The notes: a model not told the origin generated them from the sequence alone. A stretch of DNA of 64,000 nucleotides from Candidatus Flexifilum breve (GCA_016717205.1 JADKGC010000011.1:232355-296354); one strand, 5' to 3'; shown: positions 35,382-43,745, counted from the first letter of the stretch. Made by a program: numbers and translations.

Positions 35382-35579
35382 ATGCTGCCTGAAGTTTTGC
35401 ACTTCCGGATAGAGCGCCATACCGACGATGGCGTCTACTATGTGATTTCTGGCGTCGAAATTGCGCTGGTCACCGATGGCGAAACCATCGAAGAAGCCTT
35501 GCATAATCTGCGCGAAGCTGTGGAACTGCATTTTGACGGCGATCATCTGCGCGGCTCACCAAGACTGCATTTAGCGTAG
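35382..35579 (+). CDS. HicB-like / DUF1902-type small protein
   Basis: 65 residues with the HicB-type alpha/beta pattern: FRIERHTDDGVYYVISGVEIALVTDGETIEEALHNLREAVELHF. HicB proteins are antitoxins of HicA RNases, but no HicA partner is adjacent and the C-terminal DNA-binding domain is missing, so this is a solitary copy. AGGTGAAGCG precedes the ATG and TATAAT lies at 35344-35349. The stop sits directly beside repeat B. Confidence 0.75.
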   Translation: MLPEVLHFRIERHTDDGVYYVISGVEIALVTDGETIEEALHNLREAVELHFDGDHLRGSPRLHLA

Positions 35580-35770
35580 GGACGCGATTTATCGCGTCCG
35601 CTGTGGTTGTTTAAGTAGGTGGTAGCGGACGTCACGAAGAGGGTGTCAAAATTGGTTCTTTCCACCCCACCCCCGGCCCCTCCCCGAATTCAGGGAGGGG
35701 AGCCAACATTGCTCGCAGAACCGCCCCTCTCCCCGCTTGCGTGGGAGAGGGGTTGGGGGTGAGGGGCTCG
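35578..35770. repeat. Repeat B followed by full repeat C
   Basis: GGACGCGATTTATCGCGTCC at 35580-35599, a GCGGACGTCACGAAGAGGGT segment near 35628-35647, then repeat C at 35663-35766 with core CTCCCCGAATTCAGGGAG. Confidence 0.85.
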
Positions 35771-35824
35771 GTCAGACAAACTCTGAATGGCATCCCTACC
35801 CTGTTTTTCGCTTATCGCCGTTAA

Positions 35825-37105
35825 ATGATGGACAGACAAATTATGCAAACTGACGCCCTCTACCACCTCTCGCCGGTGTGGTCGCACCTGACCACGTTCC
35901 AACCCGTGCGCGGCGCAGGGATTTACCTCTACGACGCGGGCGGCAAACGCCTCATGGACTTCACCAGCGGCATCGGCGTGACCAACACCGGGCACGCGCA
36001 TCCCAAGGTCGCGCAGGCGATTCAGGCGCAGGCCGCCAACCTGATTCACGGGCAGATCAACATCGTCGTGTCGCCCGCTGCCATCGAACTGAGCCATTTG
36101 CTCAACGAGATCACGCCGCCGGAGATCGACTGCTTCTTCCTGTCGAACAGCGGCGCGGAAGCGACCGAAGGCGCGGTCAAGCTGGCACGGCACGCCACTA
36201 AACGCCAGAACATCATCGTGTTTCAGGGCAGCTTCCATGGGCGCACCGCGCAGACGATGGCCATGACCACCAGCAAAACGGGCTATCGCCTCGGCTATCA
36301 ACCGCTTCCCGGTGGCATCTTCGTCACGCCGTTCCCCTATGCCTATAAACTCGGCATGGACGAGGAACAGGCCGTCGATTACGCGCTCGATCAACTGCAC
36401 TATCTGCTCAAAGCACAGACCGCGCCGGAAGAGACCGCCGCCATCGTGATTGAACCCGTGCTCGGCGAGGGCGGCTACGTCCCCGCGCCGAACCGCTTCC
36501 TGCAGGAGCTGCGCCAACTGTGCAGTGAAACCGGGATCATGCTGGTGATGGACGAGGTGCAGACTGGCTTCGGCCGCACGGGCAAAATGTTCGCGCTCGA
36601 ACACTCCGCGGTGACGCCGGACATCATGATTATGGCGAAAGGCTTGGGCAGCGGCGTGCCGATCAGCGCGATTGGCGCGTCCCGCGCCTTGATGGAGCGC
36701 TGGCAGGTCGGCGCGCACGGCGGCACCTACGGCGGGAATGCGCTGGCGGCGGCAGCGGGCGTCGCAACGATCAACGTGATGCGCGACGAAAAGCTGCCCG
36801 AAAATGCGGCACGGCAGGGGGATCGCCTGATGGAGGGGCTCAAGGCGCTGCAAGCCGAATTCCCGATCATCGGGGATGTGCGCGGGCGCGGCCTGATGGT
36901 TGGCGTGGAGTTCACGCGTGACGGTCAACCCGACAAAGCGGCGACCAAAGCCGTGCAGACTGCGTGTTTGGAGCGCGATCTGCTGCTGCTGACATGCGGC
37001 ACGTACGACAACATCATCCGCTGGATTCCGCCGCTGGTCGTCAACGCCGTGCAAATCGACGAAGCGGTGCAAATCTTTGCGGAAGCGCTGGGCACGGTCA
37101 AATAA
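35825..37105 (+). CDS. Class III PLP aminotransferase (GABA/ornithine type)
   Basis: A 426-residue PLP-dependent aminotransferase. GTGHAHPK-like NTGHAHPKVAQAIQAQAANLIHG, FLSNSGAEATEGAVKLARHATKR (PLP phosphate binding), FQGSFHGRTAQTMAMT, LVMDEVQTGFGRTGKMFA (Asp for the pyridine nitrogen) and MAKGLGSGVPISAI with the Schiff-base Lys are all present. Closest to 4-aminobutyrate transaminases by motif spelling, but substrate specificity cannot be fixed. An alternative start is ATG 35828 or 35843. No linked succinate-semialdehyde dehydrogenase is seen. Confidence 0.92.
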   Translation: MMDRQIMQTDALYHLSPVWSHLTTFQPVRGAGIYLYDAGGKRLMDFTSGIGVTNTGHAHPKVAQAIQAQAANLIHGQINIVVSPAAIELSHLLNEITPPEIDCFFLSNSGAEATEGAVKLARHATKRQNIIVFQGSFHGRTAQTMAMTTSKTGYRLGYQPLPGGIFVTPFPYAYKLGMDEEQAVDYALDQLHYLLKAQTAPEETAAIVIEPVLGEGGYVPAPNRFLQELRQLCSETGIMLVMDEVQTGFGRTGKMFALEHSAVTPDIMIMAKGLGSGVPISAIGASRALMERWQVGAHGGTYGGNALAAAAGVATINVMRDEKLPENAARQGDRLMEGLKALQAEFPIIGDVRGRGLMVGVEFTRDGQPDKAATKAVQTACLERDLLLLTCGTYDNIIRWIPPLVVNAVQIDEAVQIFAEALGTVK

Positions 37106-37108
37106 AAG

Positions 37109-37245
37109 CAAGAAACGATTCAACGCAAAGGCGCGAAGACGCAAGGACGCCAAGGTCAATGTAGGGACGGGGCGTGAGGGTGTTGAAAAAGGTCAGAGTC
37201 CGACCCCACCCCCGGCCCCTCCCCGAATTCAGGGTGGTGAGCCAA
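37109..37245. repeat. CGCAAAGGCG-type repeat and truncated repeat C
   Basis: Near 37122-37152 a short direct-repeat string (CGCAAAGGCGCGAAGACGCA then AGGACGCCAAGG) resembles dispersed GCAAAGG repeats of other bacteria. GTGTTGAAAAAGGTCAGAGT follows at 37177, then only the first half of repeat C to about 37245. Confidence 0.7.
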
Positions 37246-37276
37246 CAGCGCTTGCCAAGCCGAATACGTCTTCGTA

Positions 37277-37423
37277 GGGACGCAATTATGCAGTTTAACT
37301 AATGATCGCGGATATTGGCTGTAGGGGCGACCCTATGTGGTCGCCCATGAACGGGAGGGGACACTGCCCCTCCCCTACGTCCGGGATCTCCGTATTCATA
37401 AGTTAAACTGCATCATTGCGTCC
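37277..37423. mobile_element. Repeat B palindrome split by a 126-base element with inverted ends
   Basis: Repeat B arms GGGACGCAAT (37277-37286) and ATTGCGTCC (37415-37423) are separated by an insert. Its ends are ATGCAGTTTAACTAATGA (37288-37305) and the inverse of ATGCAGTTTAACTTATGA (37396-37413), 17 of 18 matching. Inside are a repeat D-like hairpin (GGGCGACC...GGTCGCCC, 37324-37346) and GGGAGGGGACACTGCCCCTC with CCC. No coding capacity: MITE-like. Confidence 0.7.
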
Positions 37424-37484
37424 GCGGACGATGGCAAAGGCTTTCAGGGATGCTTTTTAGACACCCTCTGGCCCCGACCAGCCC

Positions 37485-38351
37485 TTAAACGGGTTCCGCT
37501 CGAACCTCACTCTGATTTAGAAATTCCAGCACGGCCGGCTGCGTGTTGATCAGCGCGTGCCCCGCGCCCGGCAGCCACTTGACCGCGAGGTTGGGGACGT
37601 GCTGGCGCAGACGCGCTTCGATTTTCTCAAGATCGCGCATGATATCTTTCGTGCCGCCGACCAACAGAAGCGGCATAGTGAGGCGCTTTAACTCGTCGTC
37701 GGTGAAGAGCGGCAGCACGCCGAGGCGCGGTTTGAAATGGCGGCTGATCTCGACCACGATCTCGATGACGCCCGCTGGCACTGCTTGATCCCCGAACAGG
37801 TCGGCGGTCAGCCGCTTGAGTCCCCATGTCCCCAGCAGCGATAAGCCGATAGCCCGAAACAGGAACGAGGTACGATCCGGCACGATGCCGCCGGGAGTCA
37901 GCAGTACGAGTCGATCGACCCGTTCCGGCTGAGCGACCGCGAATTTGAGTGCGACCCACGCTCCCTGCGAAATGCCGACCAGCGTCGCGCGTTCGACTCC
38001 CAACCCATTCAGCACATCGGCGAGCCAGTCGGCGAACGCCGGGCCGTCCCACGGCGGACGATTTGGTGCGCTGCGGCCCGGTTCGCCGGGGAGATCGACG
38101 GCATAGACGCGGTAGTCACGACTGTAGAGTGCGGCCTCACCCGCCCAGATCGCCGAGTTTGACCCTGCGCCGTGCAATAAAATCAGCGTAGGGGACGAGG
38201 CGGCGCCGCTGGCGATCACGAAGGCGTCGCCATGGCGCGTGCTGACCGTCTGCGTGGTCGACGGCGCTGACCAGGTCTTGAGTGCCGCCGTATAGATCGC
38301 CATAACCTCGCGCTCCCCTTCGGGCGTTTTGTAGAGGCTGAGGCTGTTCAT
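37485..38351 (-). CDS. Alpha/beta hydrolase
   Basis: A 288-residue soluble hydrolase. ILLHGAGSNSAIW forms the oxyanion hole, VGISQGAWVA is the nucleophile elbow (G-x-S-x-G), VGGTKD the acidic residue region and GAGHALINTQPAVLEFL holds the catalytic His. Resembles carboxylesterase or C-C hydrolase-like enzymes. It starts four bases after the PadR regulator stop, so it is the second gene of a PadR-controlled operon and may detoxify or remodel the ligand sensed by PadR. Confidence 0.88.
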   Translation of the reverse strand: MNSLSLYKTPEGEREVMAIYTAALKTWSAPSTTQTVSTRHGDAFVIASGAASSPTLILLHGAGSNSAIWAGEAALYSRDYRVYAVDLPGEPGRSAPNRPPWDGPAFADWLADVLNGLGVERATLVGISQGAWVALKFAVAQPERVDRLVLLTPGGIVPDRTSFLFRAIGLSLLGTWGLKRLTADLFGDQAVPAGVIEIVVEISRHFKPRLGVLPLFTDDELKRLTMPLLLVGGTKDIMRDLEKIEARLRQHVPNLAVKWLPGAGHALINTQPAVLEFLNQSEVRAEPV

Positions 38352-38355
38352 GGGG

Positions 38356-38865
38356 TTACCTTTCTAAGCTGTGCCGCAAAGTGCTCACCCAGTCGAGTTC
38401 CGACTGGTAAAACGACTGCCAGTGTTCGGCGATACGCCGCTGGAGTGGACTGCCGCCGTTCCGCTGTTCGCGTTCGCGCAGCATCAGCAGATAGACGCGC
38501 AGGTCTTCGGCGTAGCTCGTCAGCATCGCGCTGATCAGCTCCGGCTCAAACTGATCCGCCCACGTGAGCTTTTCCAACAGCGCGTGCTGAATTTGTGGGG
38601 GTTCTGGCGTTACGCCGATCCACGCGCGCAGCGCCGCGCGCCCCGCTTCGTTGATGGTATAGACTTTGCGCGGCGGTTTATTAGCCTGCTGCTGCACGTC
38701 GACGCTGACGAGGCCTTCGTCATGCAGTTCGACCAGCGCACGGTAAATCTGGTTGTTGTTGCCGGACCAGTGAAAGATCTCCGAAGCGGAGAATTTCTTC
38801 TTCAGGTCGTAGCCCGTCAGCGGTGTTTCGCTGAGAAAGCCCAGCAGGGCAAATTTGATCGACAT
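38356..38865 (-). CDS. PadR-family transcriptional regulator
   Basis: A 169-residue regulator. The N-terminal winged helix is typical of PadR: FALLGFLSETPLTGYDLKKKF, HWSGNNNQIYRALVELHDEGLV and PPRKVYTINEAGRAAL. The C-terminal half (residues 95-169) is the helical Vir_act_alpha_C-type dimerisation domain. PadR proteins repress until a small ligand binds. A perfect inverted repeat at 38896-38921, 31 bases upstream of the start, is the likely operator and would give autoregulation together with control of the hydrolase. Confidence 0.93.
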   Translation of the reverse strand: MSIKFALLGFLSETPLTGYDLKKKFSASEIFHWSGNNNQIYRALVELHDEGLVSVDVQQQANKPPRKVYTINEAGRAALRAWIGVTPEPPQIQHALLEKLTWADQFEPELISAMLTSYAEDLRVYLLMLREREQRNGGSPLQRRIAEHWQSFYQSELDWVSTLRHSLER

Positions 38866-38895
38866 AGTCAGCCTTCCGTCATTTACGTTGCACGG

Positions 38896-38921
38896 AACAT
38901 AGGTTACTGATAACCTATGTT
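38896..38921. promoter_or_regulatory. Palindromic operator for PadR
   Basis: AACATAGGTTA (38896-38906), CTGA spacer, TAACCTATGTT (38911-38921): perfect 11-base arms. It lies between the divergent PadR and monooxygenase genes, and the ACAT...ATGT ends fit the usual PadR preference for such motifs. Confidence 0.75.
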
Positions 38922-39020
38922 ATTATGATTCAATGGTACTTGTCAAGGGCGCGGCAGAACCCGGCGAGACAGGATAGAATAGGCATATTCAACCGGAGTA
39001 CAGGCAAAGGATCTAGAGAC

Positions 39021-39320
39021 TTGGTCTTAGAAATGGCTGTCTTGAATGTGAAATCGGGTGAAGCAGAGGCCTTTGAAGCCGCGTTTGTGCAAGCTTCCCC
39101 GTTGATCGCCGGGTCGCCGGGGTACATCCGGCACGAACTCCAGCGCTGCGTCGAAACGCCGAATCGCTACCTGCTGCTGGTGTGGTGGGAAACGCTCGAA
39201 GCGCACACGGTCGGCTTCCGCGGGTCGCCCGCGTTTGAGCAGTGGCGCGCGCTGCTGCATCACTTCTACGATCCGCGCCCCGTGGTGGAGCACTACACGA
39301 GCTGGTTCAGCAACCCGTAA
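39021..39320 (+). CDS. Antibiotic biosynthesis monooxygenase (ABM)-fold protein
   Basis: About 99 residues of the ABM dimeric alpha/beta-barrel family: VLEMAVLNVKSGEAEAFEAAF, ASPLIAGSPGYIRHELQRC and LLLVWWETLEAHTVGFRGSPAFEQW. Members are cofactor-free monooxygenases or simple binding proteins. The TTG start is chosen because AAAGG lies 10-14 bases upstream and the first strand VLEMAVL is complete; ATG 39033 is the alternative. Divergent from PadR, so it may share the operator at 38896. The zincin gene starts five bases after its stop. Confidence 0.85.
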   Translation: MVLEMAVLNVKSGEAEAFEAAFVQASPLIAGSPGYIRHELQRCVETPNRYLLLVWWETLEAHTVGFRGSPAFEQWRALLHHFYDPRPVVEHYTSWFSNP

Positions 39321-39325
39321 CGCCG

Positions 39326-39937
39326 ATGGCTCGATCCCCGATCACCGACCTGCCCGCCGATTACGTCGAGGTCCAGCACCTTGTGCTGACCGAACCGCGT
39401 CTGCTGTTCCGGCTGAATCTGCTCGGCCTCATCCCGCTGATCCTCGCGGTCGTGGCGATGGGCGTGTATGGGGCGTGGATCGCGCCGCTGCGCCCGTCGA
39501 TTCCCCCGGAACGCGTGCCGCTGCCCGATGTGCTGATGATTGTGCTGGTCATTGTGATCACGCTGCCGCTGCATGAACTGATCCACGGGCTGGCCATCAC
39601 CTACGTGGGACACAAGCCGACCTACGGCATGAAGCTCGACAAAGGCGTGCTCTACGCGACCGCGGACCAGGCGCTGTTCCGCCGTGACGAGTACCTGATG
39701 GTGGCGTTGGCGCCGCTGGTGGTGATCACGCTGGCGGCACTGCTCCTATTGTGGATCGTGCCGAATGGCTTGGTCTACTGGCTGTCGCTGGCGGTCGTGT
39801 TGAACGCTGGCGGGGCGATTGGCGATCTGTGGGCGGTCGGGGTGGTGTTACGCCATCCGCGCAGCGTCCTTGTGCGCGACGAGGCTGACGGCTTTCGCGT
39901 GTTTGGGTGCGCAGCCGAAAACAAACAGGGCGCCTGA
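39326..39937 (+). CDS. DUF3267 zincin-like membrane protein
   Basis: A 203-residue membrane protein. Two helices flank (LGLIPLILAVVAMGVYGAWI) the motif LPLHELIHGLAI (HExxH zinc site), then KPTYGMKLDKGVLYATADQALFRRDEYLMVALAPLVVIT, as in the DUF3267 putative peptidase family. It is probably an intramembrane or membrane-associated metallopeptidase, with unknown substrate. The start follows the ABM gene by five bases, indicating an operon. The stop lies within the stem of the terminator hairpin at 39925-39948. Confidence 0.85.
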   Translation: MARSPITDLPADYVEVQHLVLTEPRLLFRLNLLGLIPLILAVVAMGVYGAWIAPLRPSIPPERVPLPDVLMIVLVIVITLPLHELIHGLAITYVGHKPTYGMKLDKGVLYATADQALFRRDEYLMVALAPLVVITLAALLLLWIVPNGLVYWLSLAVVLNAGGAIGDLWAVGVVLRHPRSVLVRDEADGFRVFGCAAENKQGA

Positions 39938-39948
39938 GCGCGCCCTGT
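39918..39948 (-). terminator. Terminator of the REC-kinase gene
   Basis: On the minus strand: a perfect 9-base-pair stem ACAGGGCGC/GCGCCCTGT (39925-39948, six-base loop) followed by TTTGTTTT. It overlaps the last codons of the convergent zincin gene. Confidence 0.75.
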
Positions 39949-39969
39949 ACGAATTTACTTCATGTTGCC

Positions 39970-41106
39970 CTAGACTTTGGGCAGTTCAAACCAGAAGATC
40001 GAGCCGCCATCGGCGGGGAAATCCGCGCCGACCCGGCCACCCTGCGCCGCCGCCAGCGTCTTGACGATCCACAAGCCGAGTCCCGTGCTCGTTTCCTGCC
40101 CGGTGGGGCGCGGCGTCAGTCGACCAAACATCTCGAACAGGCGCTCGCGTTCGTCCGGCGGCACGCCTGGCCCCTGATCGGCGACCGAGACGCGCACGCA
40201 GTCGCTGCGCTCACCCGCGGAGATATGCACGGTCGTGTCCGCGGTGCTGAACTTGATCGCGTTGCTGACGAGGTTGTCCAGCATTTGTCCCAGCATCATA
40301 TTGTCGGCCAGCACGACGCAGTCGCACGATTCGGCGGTCAACTGGATGCCTTTGCGGTCAGCCGACGGGCCATGTTGATCGAGCGCGCGCCGCACGTGAT
40401 CGCCCGCGTTCAGCGGTTCGGGCTGAATGCGAAATTCGCCCTGATGATATTCGGTCGCGTCGAGGAAGCTGTGAATCATTTCCAGCATCGAATTAACCGC
40501 GACGTCCATGTTATCGAGCACGCCGTGCGCGTTGTCATTCTGGTTCCCCACGAGGTCACGCAGCATGTAGTGGCCGAGGCGCAGATTGGTGAGCGGCGCT
40601 TTGAGGTCATGTGTGACGATGCGATAGAAGTGGTTCTGGAATTCCTGCGTCTGATTGAGACGCGTGATCATCTCGTCTTTTTCGTCGTTCGCGCGTTTGA
40701 GCTGCACCTGCGTGCGCACACGCGCCAGCGTAATCTGGGTGTTGATCGGCTTGGAAATGAAATCGTTTGCACCCAGTTGCAAGCCCTGAACCACATCGCG
40801 CGTATCGCTGTGCGCGGATACGATGATGACGGGGAGACGGCGGGTCGCTTCCTGACGCCGGATGATTTCGAGGCAGGTAAACCCGTCCATGCGCGGCATA
40901 TTCACGTCGAGGAGCACGGTATCAACGGCCGTGTGCTCCAGCAATGCGAGCGCATCTTCACCATTGCTCGCCGTGAATAATTCATAGTCGGACATAAACA
41001 GCCGCTTCATGAGCGCCAGCGTCGTGTAATCGTCATCCACGATCAGAAGCCGACCGGTGCGCTGGTGGTTTTCGGTGCGATCCAGGATCGATGTAGCAGG
41101 CAACAT
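39970..41106 (-). CDS. Response regulator-histidine kinase hybrid
   Basis: A 378-residue soluble signalling protein. An N-terminal REC domain (LLIVDDDYTTLALM, phosphoacceptor Asp67 in VLLDVNMPRMDG, ISKPI at the end) is joined by a short coiled coil to a HisKA (VTHDLKAPLTNL) and HATPase_c domain (NLVSNAIKFS, DQGPGVP, STGLGLWIVKTL). There is no membrane segment and no other input. Such REC-first kinases take phosphate from another kinase and relay it. No cognate regulator is adjacent. A terminator follows at 39918-39948. Confidence 0.93.
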   Translation of the reverse strand: MLPATSILDRTENHQRTGRLLIVDDDYTTLALMKRLFMSDYELFTASNGEDALALLEHTAVDTVLLDVNMPRMDGFTCLEIIRRQEATRRLPVIIVSAHSDTRDVVQGLQLGANDFISKPINTQITLARVRTQVQLKRANDEKDEMITRLNQTQEFQNHFYRIVTHDLKAPLTNLRLGHYMLRDLVGNQNDNAHGVLDNMDVAVNSMLEMIHSFLDATEYHQGEFRIQPEPLNAGDHVRRALDQHGPSADRKGIQLTAESCDCVVLADNMMLGQMLDNLVSNAIKFSTADTTVHISAGERSDCVRVSVADQGPGVPPDERERLFEMFGRLTPRPTGQETSTGLGLWIVKTLAAAQGGRVGADFPADGGSIFWFELPKV

Positions 41107-41641
41107 ACGAACTCCAAAGTTCCGAGCGTATCTTTAGTCTACAACGATCACTTTTGCCAGAATCCTTGTCTTTCCTGAATTTTGCATAGACTTTAGGTAC
41201 TAATAATCAATTGTTAGAAACTATTTAAGAGCGACTTAGCGGGAGTGATCGCCTCAGACGGGGGCGCTTTCGGCGTGGGGTGCGTGAATGCCTGAATATA
41301 TATAGTGGATATGATCGCAAGCGCACACCGAAATCTGCTAGGAGTCGGTTCATAGCACTGCGCCATGCAACACAGGTTTTCTGCGCCAAAAATCCTGTTT
41401 TTACTCTGGATTGGCCAAAAGCATGTGATCCGTGAAAGCAAAAGATCATTTTAGCAACTAGCGTTACGGTCGTGTTGGCACAGGAGGACGAGGCCTGCCT
41501 CGTCCCTACGATTGAAAACCTACCCCTGTCAGCCCCGAATTCAGGGCGGGGAGACGAACAGTGTTTTCAAGACCCATCTCCACCCGGAAAGGGGATATAG
41601 GGGTGAGTTTTGGTAGCCTCATGCCTTGTTCCCTGACCGCG
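41107..41641. other. Long intergenic region with repeat A and degenerate repeat C
   Basis: 535 bases without a credible gene. GGACGAGGCCTGCCTCGTCC (41486-41505) is a repeat A copy with CCTACG after it. At about 41525-41612 a decayed repeat C (CCCCGAATTCAGGGCGGGG and TCTCCACCCGGAAAGGGG) follows. Bases 41107-41480 hold nothing I can name. Confidence 0.6.
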
Positions 41642-42037
41642 CTACCCCCGGCTGATGCGCTGCCAGGTGAGGATGCGCGTGGTGCTGCCCATCTCCGCCC
41701 GCAAGATGAGCCGTTCGCCATCCCACTCGAAGCCGCGCACAAGGTCGGTGCCGATCCAACTGGGGAACGAACAGCCTTCGACGTGATGCGTGATGGTCTT
41801 GGTCGCTTCGTTAACGACATACGTGCCGTAGTAGCCGAGGTACTCGTTGAGCGCGGTTTCGAGACTGTTGAAGCTGCCGGAAACCGCGCGGTCGCTGCGC
41901 AGCAGATGCACTGACATGCGCCCATCGGCGGTGTAGAGCAGCAGGCCGGTCGGCTGTTCGCCACGTGGATGTTCAGTTTTCCCGCTCGGATAAATGCTGA
42001 TTTGATCGAGCAGCCGGTACGCACCGACGATAGACAT
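41642..42037 (-). CDS. Lipocalin-like domain protein
   Basis: A 131-residue protein of the lipocalin-like (PF13924) type: MSIVGAYRLL, YPSGKTEHPRGEQPTGLLLYTADGRMSVHL, YLGYYGTYVVNEATKTITHHVEGC and RLILRAE...RILTWQRI. It has no signal peptide, so a cytosolic small-molecule-binding barrel is likely. AGGGGGA lies six bases before the ATG at 42037; a TTG six bases earlier is possible. It precedes the mutY gene's end by 56 bases on the same strand. Confidence 0.85.
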   Translation of the reverse strand: MSIVGAYRLLDQISIYPSGKTEHPRGEQPTGLLLYTADGRMSVHLLRSDRAVSGSFNSLETALNEYLGYYGTYVVNEATKTITHHVEGCSFPSWIGTDLVRGFEWDGERLILRAEMGSTTRILTWQRISRG

Positions 42038-42093
42038 GGTCAATCCCCCTAAGTACTCTCTGCGCTCAGTGCTTCACAAACGTCTCGCAACGC

Positions 42094-43176
42094 CTAAAAC
42101 AACATACCACGCCGGGAGTCCAGCGCGTCAATCACCTGTCGATCCGCTTTGCCGAACGAGTAGCGGCTCAATTCGCCGGGCAGCACCCATTTCCAGTCGC
42201 GTACGCCGAGCGCCTGCGGCTCACCGCTCACATAGCGGCAGGTGAAGGCATGCAGCGTGATGCGAAAATGCGTGAAACCGTGCTCCACACGGGTGAACAG
42301 TTCCCCGACCTCGACCTCAATCGCCAGTTCCTCCCGCAGTTCACGCTGCAAGCAATCGGGCAGCGTTTCGCCGTCTTCCTGTTTGCCGCCGGGGAATTCC
42401 CAGAGCCCGCCCAACAACCCATCCAGCGGGCGCTGCGCGATCAGCAGTTCGCCCCGCTCATTCCAGATCATTCCGGCGGTGACGTCATAGTGCGGTGTGG
42501 GCGCTTTCGCCTTCTTGACCGGGCGCTCGTCCTGCGTGCCGCGTTGATACGCCAAGCAGTCGTCGCGGATCGGGCATGGGCCGCACAGCGGCTTCTTCGG
42601 CTTGCACACCAGCCGCCCCAAATCCATGAGCGCCTGATTGTAATCCCCGGCGCGCTGTTCGGGCAGCCACGCTTCCGCTTGATCCCACAGCTTGGCCTGC
42701 GTCGCCGTCTGCGTGACATCGTCCGGTAAGTCGAGCAGGCGGGCGTACACGCGGATCACATTACCGTCGAGCACGGGCGCCCGCACGCCGTAGGCAATGC
42801 TGGCGATCGCGCCTGCCGTATAGCGCCCGATACCCGGCAGCGCCAGCAGCTCGTCGACGGTGCGCGGGAAGTCACCGCCCAGTGCGGCGACCGCCTGCGC
42901 GGCACGGTGCAGATTACGCGCTCGCGAATAATAGCCGAGGCCTTCCCACAATTTGAGCACATCGTCGAGCGGCGCGGCGGCGAGGTCGCTCACGGTCGGG
43001 TAGGCGCTGAGGAAGCGCTCGTAATACGGCTTGACCGTTTCGACCTGCGTCTGCTGGAGCATGATTTCGGACAGCCACACGCGGTAGGCGTCGTGCGACG
43101 CGCGCCAGGGTAAATCGGCCGCTGTGCGCTCGTACCACGCGAGAAGCATGTCTACGAATCGATTAGTAGATTCCAT
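42094..43176 (-). CDS. mutY: Adenine DNA glycosylase
   Basis: A 360-residue base-excision repair enzyme that removes adenine opposite 8-oxoguanine. Catalytic Glu37 in LSEIMLQQTQ, helix-hairpin-helix LPGIGRYTAGAI, catalytic Asp137 in VLDGNVIRVY and the 4Fe-4S cluster Cys191-x6-Cys198-x2-Cys201-x5-Cys207 are all present. The C-terminal NUDIX-like domain (ELREELAIEVEVGELF) recognises 8-oxoG. Length is normal. It is divergent from mscL, with about 54 bases between starts. Confidence 0.95.
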   Translation of the reverse strand: MESTNRFVDMLLAWYERTAADLPWRASHDAYRVWLSEIMLQQTQVETVKPYYERFLSAYPTVSDLAAAPLDDVLKLWEGLGYYSRARNLHRAAQAVAALGGDFPRTVDELLALPGIGRYTAGAIASIAYGVRAPVLDGNVIRVYARLLDLPDDVTQTATQAKLWDQAEAWLPEQRAGDYNQALMDLGRLVCKPKKPLCGPCPIRDDCLAYQRGTQDERPVKKAKAPTPHYDVTAGMIWNERGELLIAQRPLDGLLGGLWEFPGGKQEDGETLPDCLQRELREELAIEVEVGELFTRVEHGFTHFRITLHAFTCRYVSGEPQALGVRDWKWVLPGELSRYSFGKADRQVIDALDSRRGMLF

Positions 43177-43230
43177 AAATTACGCTAAACTCATGAAATG
43201 TATATACGACGATGAGCAAAGGAGTTGATG

Positions 43231-43698
43231 ATGATCAAGGAATTTCGTGAATTTATTATGCGGGGCAATGTACTCGACCTTGCCGTCGGTATCATTATCG
43301 GCGCGGCCTTCACGGCGATTGTCGGCTCACTGGTTGCCGATCTCATCACGCCGATCATTGGGCTGATCACGGGCGGTGTCAACTTCACTGACCTGTTCAT
43401 CGTCCTCAAAGATGGGGCGACGGCGGCTGGGCCGTATGCGACGCTGGAAGCAGCGAAAACGGCAGGCGCGGTCACGCTCAATATTGGCGTGTTCCTCAAT
43501 GCGGTCATCAACTTCCTGATCGTGGCGTTCGTGCTGTTCATGATCATCCGCTCGGTCAATCGCCTCAAGTCCGGTCTGGACAAGCCGAAGGCCGCCGCTG
43601 CGGATGCCCCGCCCACGACCAAGGAATGCCCGTACTGCTACTCGACCGTGGCGATCAAGGCGACCCGCTGCCCCAACTGTACTTCGGAACTGAAATAG
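43231..43698 (+). CDS. mscL: Large-conductance mechanosensitive channel with C-terminal zinc ribbon
   Basis: A 155-residue MscL: IKEFREFIMRGNVLDLAVGIIIGAAFTAIVGSLVADLITPIIG (TM1 pore helix), then VFLNAVINFLIVAFVLFMIIRSVNR (TM2). The usual helical C-terminal bundle is extended by CPYCYSTVAIKATRCPNC, a two-CxxC zinc ribbon. MscL opens under hypo-osmotic shock to release solutes. The ATG at 43231 has GGAG six bases before it; ATG 43228 is equally in frame. A perfect hairpin follows its stop. Confidence 0.94.
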   Translation: MIKEFREFIMRGNVLDLAVGIIIGAAFTAIVGSLVADLITPIIGLITGGVNFTDLFIVLKDGATAAGPYATLEAAKTAGAVTLNIGVFLNAVINFLIVAFVLFMIIRSVNRLKSGLDKPKAAAADAPPTTKECPYCYSTVAIKATRCPNCTSELK

Positions 43699-43719
43699 TA
43701 AAACCGTGTTTTTACGCAT

Positions 43720-43745
43720 CAGGGCAGACCACGAACTCTGCCCTG
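43720..43745 (+). terminator. Hairpin after mscL
   Basis: A perfect 9-base stem CAGGGCAGA (43720-43728)/TCTGCCCTG (43737-43745). No T run follows, so this may be a pause or mRNA-stabilising hairpin rather than a full intrinsic terminator. Confidence 0.45.

Noticed and set aside
35690..37159. 489-codon open frame antisense to the aminotransferase
   Set aside because: Arg/His-rich shadow frame of a clearly coding gene; no family features, no ribosome-binding site.
41214..41449. Two overlapping minus-strand frames in the long gap
   Set aside because: Low-quality composition and no start signal.
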